Below, in pieces: positions 5,008-6,905 of a stretch of DNA of 6,905 nt (position 1 is its first letter; each line of letters opens with the position of its first letter). The stretch spans positions 57,224-64,128 of the forward strand of contig DFYS01000170.1 of assembly GCA_002383405.1 (NCBI GenBank), in the 5' to 3' direction. Position numbers and translations under genes: made by a program. The notes below the pieces were generated by a model, which was given only the letters and a program-made list of their open reading frames with translations, made no database searches and was not told where the DNA came from. The stretch comes from Moorella sp. UBA4076 (GTDB taxonomy: Bacteria > Bacillota > DSM-521 > Neomoorellales > Neomoorellaceae).

Positions 5008-6832
5008 TCGTGACCTGAATATACCCGCCGGTGTCCGCTGCATTGTCCTGGCCGGCAACCCCAATGTCGGCAAGTCGGTCTTCTTCAATGCCTTCACCGG
5101 CCTTTACGTTGACGTTGCCAATTTTCCCGGCACTACCCTGGAAATCAGCCACGCCCGTATGGGTAATGACTTTATTTTGGACACGCCCGGTGTCTACGGT
5201 GTTTCCTCCTTTAATGAAGAGGAAAAGGTAGCCCGCGATGTCATCGTGGGCGCCGATATCATTATCAATATCGTTGATGCCGTGCACCTGGATCGGGACC
5301 TTTTTCTTACCCAGCAGATCATCGATATGGGAAAGCCCGTGGTCGTCGCCCTGAATATGATCGACGAAGCAACCCGCCAGGGAATCAAAATCGACGTCAA
5401 GGAATTGGAGCAACTCCTGGGGGTGCCAGTTGTCCCTACCGTTGCCACCAGGAAACAGGGCTTGGAAGAAGTGAAACAGGCTGTAGGCCGGGCCCGCCCC
5501 GGTCACAGCCTGCCGGAACTGGAGGAGATGCTGCCCCTGCTGGAAAAAAGGACCCGCTGCCGCGCCACGGCTTTACTTATCCTGGAAGGTGACCCCTTTA
5601 TCGCCGCCCGCTACCGGGTGAAACCCGTGGACAGGCAGGAAGAGATCTACCTGGCGCGGCGACGGCGCGTCAATAGCATTGTCGCTGCCGCAGTACGGGA
5701 GTTCACTGCCGGGATTTCCTGGAGCACCCGCCTGGGCCGCTGGATGATGCAGCCCCTGACGGGCATTCCCCTGTTAGCTTTAACCCTGGGGTTGCTCTAT
5801 GAGTTTATCGGCGTATTCATCGCGCAGACAGTGGTAGGGATCACCGAAACGGGCCTTATGCAGGGCTATTATGAGCCCTTTATCCGCAGCGTCATCAGTT
5901 CCTGGTTGCCGCCGTCCTCCATCCCGGGTACCCTGTTAATCGGTGAATTCGGCCTCCTGACGATGACGGTGACTTATATCCTGGGCCTTCTGCTCCCCCT
6001 CGTCCTGGGGTTCTACCTGGCTTTAGCGGCCCTGGAGGATTCCGGCTACCTGCCCCGTATTGCTGTCCTGGTGGACCGCTTCCTCATGCGCCTGGGTTTA
6101 AATGGCCGCGGTATCATCCCCATCATCCTGGGCTTTGGCTGTGTCACCGCCGCTACTATCACCACCCGCTTGCTGGGGAGCAAGCGGGAACGCCGTATTG
6201 CCACCTTCCTGCTGGCCATGGCCATCCCCTGTTCCGCCCAGCTGGCGGTAATCGCCAGTATGCTGGGACGCCTGGGGCCGGGCTATATCTTCCTGTATGT
6301 CTTGCTGCTCGCCGCTATCCTGGTCCTGACCGGGACCGCCCTGAACCTGCTCTTGCCCGGCCAGCCCGGTGACCTGCTCATTGATGTGCCGCCGCTGCGC
6401 TTGCCCCAGCCGGTTAATGTCTTGAAAAAAACGGCGATTAAAACCAAAAACTTCATCCAGGAGGCTACCCCTCTCTTCGCCATCGGCGCCCTTTTTATCG
6501 GTACTTTACAGGTCACCGGTCTTTTACAGGCCCTGCAAAATTGGCTGGCCCCCCTTACCGTCAGCTGGTTACAACTACCTAAAGAAACCGCCACTGCCTT
6601 TATTATGGGTTTTGTCCGCCGGGATTTCGGGGCCGCCGGTCTTTACAGCCTGCCCCTCACCCCGGCCCAATCCCTGGTAGCCCTGCTTACCATTACCCTT
6701 TTCGTCCCCTGTATAGCCTCGACCCTGGTAATCTTTAAAGAACGGGGCTGGCGGGAAGGGATTATCATCTGGCCGGCAATCCTCATCCTGGCCTTCCTGA
6801 TCGGCGGTATAGTGTCGCGGGTTGTTATATAA
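4988..6832 (+). CDS. feoB: FeoB, GTP-dependent ferrous iron permease
   Basis: A 614-aa inner-membrane Fe2+ transporter. The N-terminal G domain shows G1 GNPNVGKS (23-30), the switch region NFPGTTLE with Thr49/Thr50, G3 DTPG (65-68), G4 NMID (123-126) and a G5-like ATRKQG. A spacer helical region follows to about residue 250. The membrane part has about eight hydrophobic segments, including two gate-like segments with GFGC and PCSAQL, and a last segment near the C-terminus (IIIWPAILILAFLIGG). The segment FIMGFVRRDFGAAGLY before the penultimate helix is typical of FeoB. Oddities: the gate reads GFGCVTAATITTR rather than the common GFGCNVPA form, and G1 continues VFFN rather than TLFN. The gene overlaps feoA by 20 nt, so translation is likely coupled, and the operon is probably under Fur control. 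No feoC is seen before the window ends. Length is at the short end for the family, with no sign of truncation. Confidence 0.93.
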   Translation: MACHDLNRDLNIPAGVRCIVLAGNPNVGKSVFFNAFTGLYVDVANFPGTTLEISHARMGNDFILDTPGVYGVSSFNEEEKVARDVIVGADIIINIVDAVHLDRDLFLTQQIIDMGKPVVVALNMIDEATRQGIKIDVKELEQLLGVPVVPTVATRKQGLEEVKQAVGRARPGHSLPELEEMLPLLEKRTRCRATALLILEGDPFIAARYRVKPVDRQEEIYLARRRRVNSIVAAAVREFTAGISWSTRLGRWMMQPLTGIPLLALTLGLLYEFIGVFIAQTVVGITETGLMQGYYEPFIRSVISSWLPPSSIPGTLLIGEFGLLTMTVTYILGLLLPLVLGFYLALAALEDSGYLPRIAVLVDRFLMRLGLNGRGIIPIILGFGCVTAATITTRLLGSKRERRIATFLLAMAIPCSAQLAVIASMLGRLGPGYIFLYVLLLAAILVLTGTALNLLLPGQPGDLLIDVPPLRLPQPVNVLKKTAIKTKNFIQEATPLFAIGALFIGTLQVTGLLQALQNWLAPLTVSWLQLPKETATAFIMGFVRRDFGAAGLYSLPLTPAQSLVALLTITLFVPCIASTLVIFKERGWREGIIIWPAILILAFLIGGIVSRVVI

Positions 6833-6850
6833 CATAAGCTGAAAATAGAT

Positions 6851-6878
6851 GTGAGAAGTGAGAGGCGAGATGTGAGAG
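6851..6878 (+). repeat. Degenerate 7-bp tandem repeat downstream of feoB
   Basis: Four heptamers fit the consensus GTGAGAG: GTGAGAA (6851), GTGAGAG (6858), GCGAGAT (6865) and GTGAGAG (6872), scoring 6, 7, 5 and 7 of 7. The array starts 19 nt after the feoB stop. It is purine-rich on this strand, whereas the array in the feo leader is pyrimidine-rich. Confidence 0.8.
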
Positions 6879-6886
6879 GCTGGTAG

Positions 6887-6905
6887 GAACTGGCTGCGCC
6901 AGTTC
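6887..6905. repeat. Perfect 8-bp inverted repeat at the window end
   Basis: GAACTGGC (6887-6894) and GCCAGTTC (6898-6905) are perfect complements around TGC. It could be the stem of the feoB terminator, but the bases that would show a T run lie beyond the window. It could also be part of a longer dispersed repeat together with the heptamer array just before it. Confidence 0.65.

Noticed and set aside
4946..5506. Minus-strand open frame of 186 codons opposite the FeoB G domain
   Set aside because: The plus strand carries all FeoB GTPase motifs, and the antisense frame has no family signature.
1..6905. tRNA, rRNA, CRISPR array, insertion sequence or prophage genes
   Set aside because: No cloverleaf, regularly spaced repeat array, transposase or phage motif was found on reading both strands.

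Overview
The window looks like a GC-rich chromosomal stretch of a thermophilic or anaerobic clostridial Firmicute, and the gene content and style recall Moorella. That placement is inferred from three things: a DnaD-domain protein, an Asp23/Gls24-domain protein, and strong Firmicute-type promoters and Shine-Dalgarno (SD) sites. No search was possible. Six genes are well supported, and most of the window is ordinary core-genome DNA.

Layout. (1) 55-1665 (+) encodes a metallo-beta-lactamase/beta-CASP nuclease of the RNA-processing type. (2) 1682-2539 (-) is convergent with it, 16 bp away, and encodes a P-loop ATP-binding domain fused to an Asp23/Gls24 domain. (3) 2540-2691 is a divergent promoter region. 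It has a good promoter on each strand, and an 8-bp inverted repeat overlaps the rightward -35. (4) 2692-3435 and 3455-4264 (+) form a two-gene operon of a DnaD-like protein and a DnaC/DnaI-like AAA+ helicase loader, which makes a likely primosome-loading pair. (5) 4265-4479 is a long 3' region with a marginal 52-codon ORF, small inverted repeats and a Rho-independent terminator. (6) 4492-6832 (+) is a ferrous-iron uptake operon. It has a consensus promoter, a near-perfect 7-1-7 Fur box, a leader of about 200 nt, then feoA and feoB overlapping by 20 nt. (7) 6833-6905 holds a heptamer repeat and a perfect inverted repeat at the window edge.

How it fits together. The feo operon is probably repressed by Fur when iron is sufficient. 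FeoA is a small SH3-like partner, and FeoB is the GTPase-permease that imports Fe2+. The DnaD/DnaC pair probably loads the replicative helicase at origins or stalled forks. The nuclease and the ATPase-Asp23 protein are independent units.

No convincing new multi-gene system is visible. The observations most worth following are: short degenerate 7-bp tandem arrays just upstream of feoA and just downstream of feoB, the upstream one carrying two anti-SD copies next to the feoA ribosome site; the unexplained 185 nt between the helicase-loader stop and its terminator; the P-loop/Asp23 fusion; and an FeoB whose gate motif departs from the usual form.
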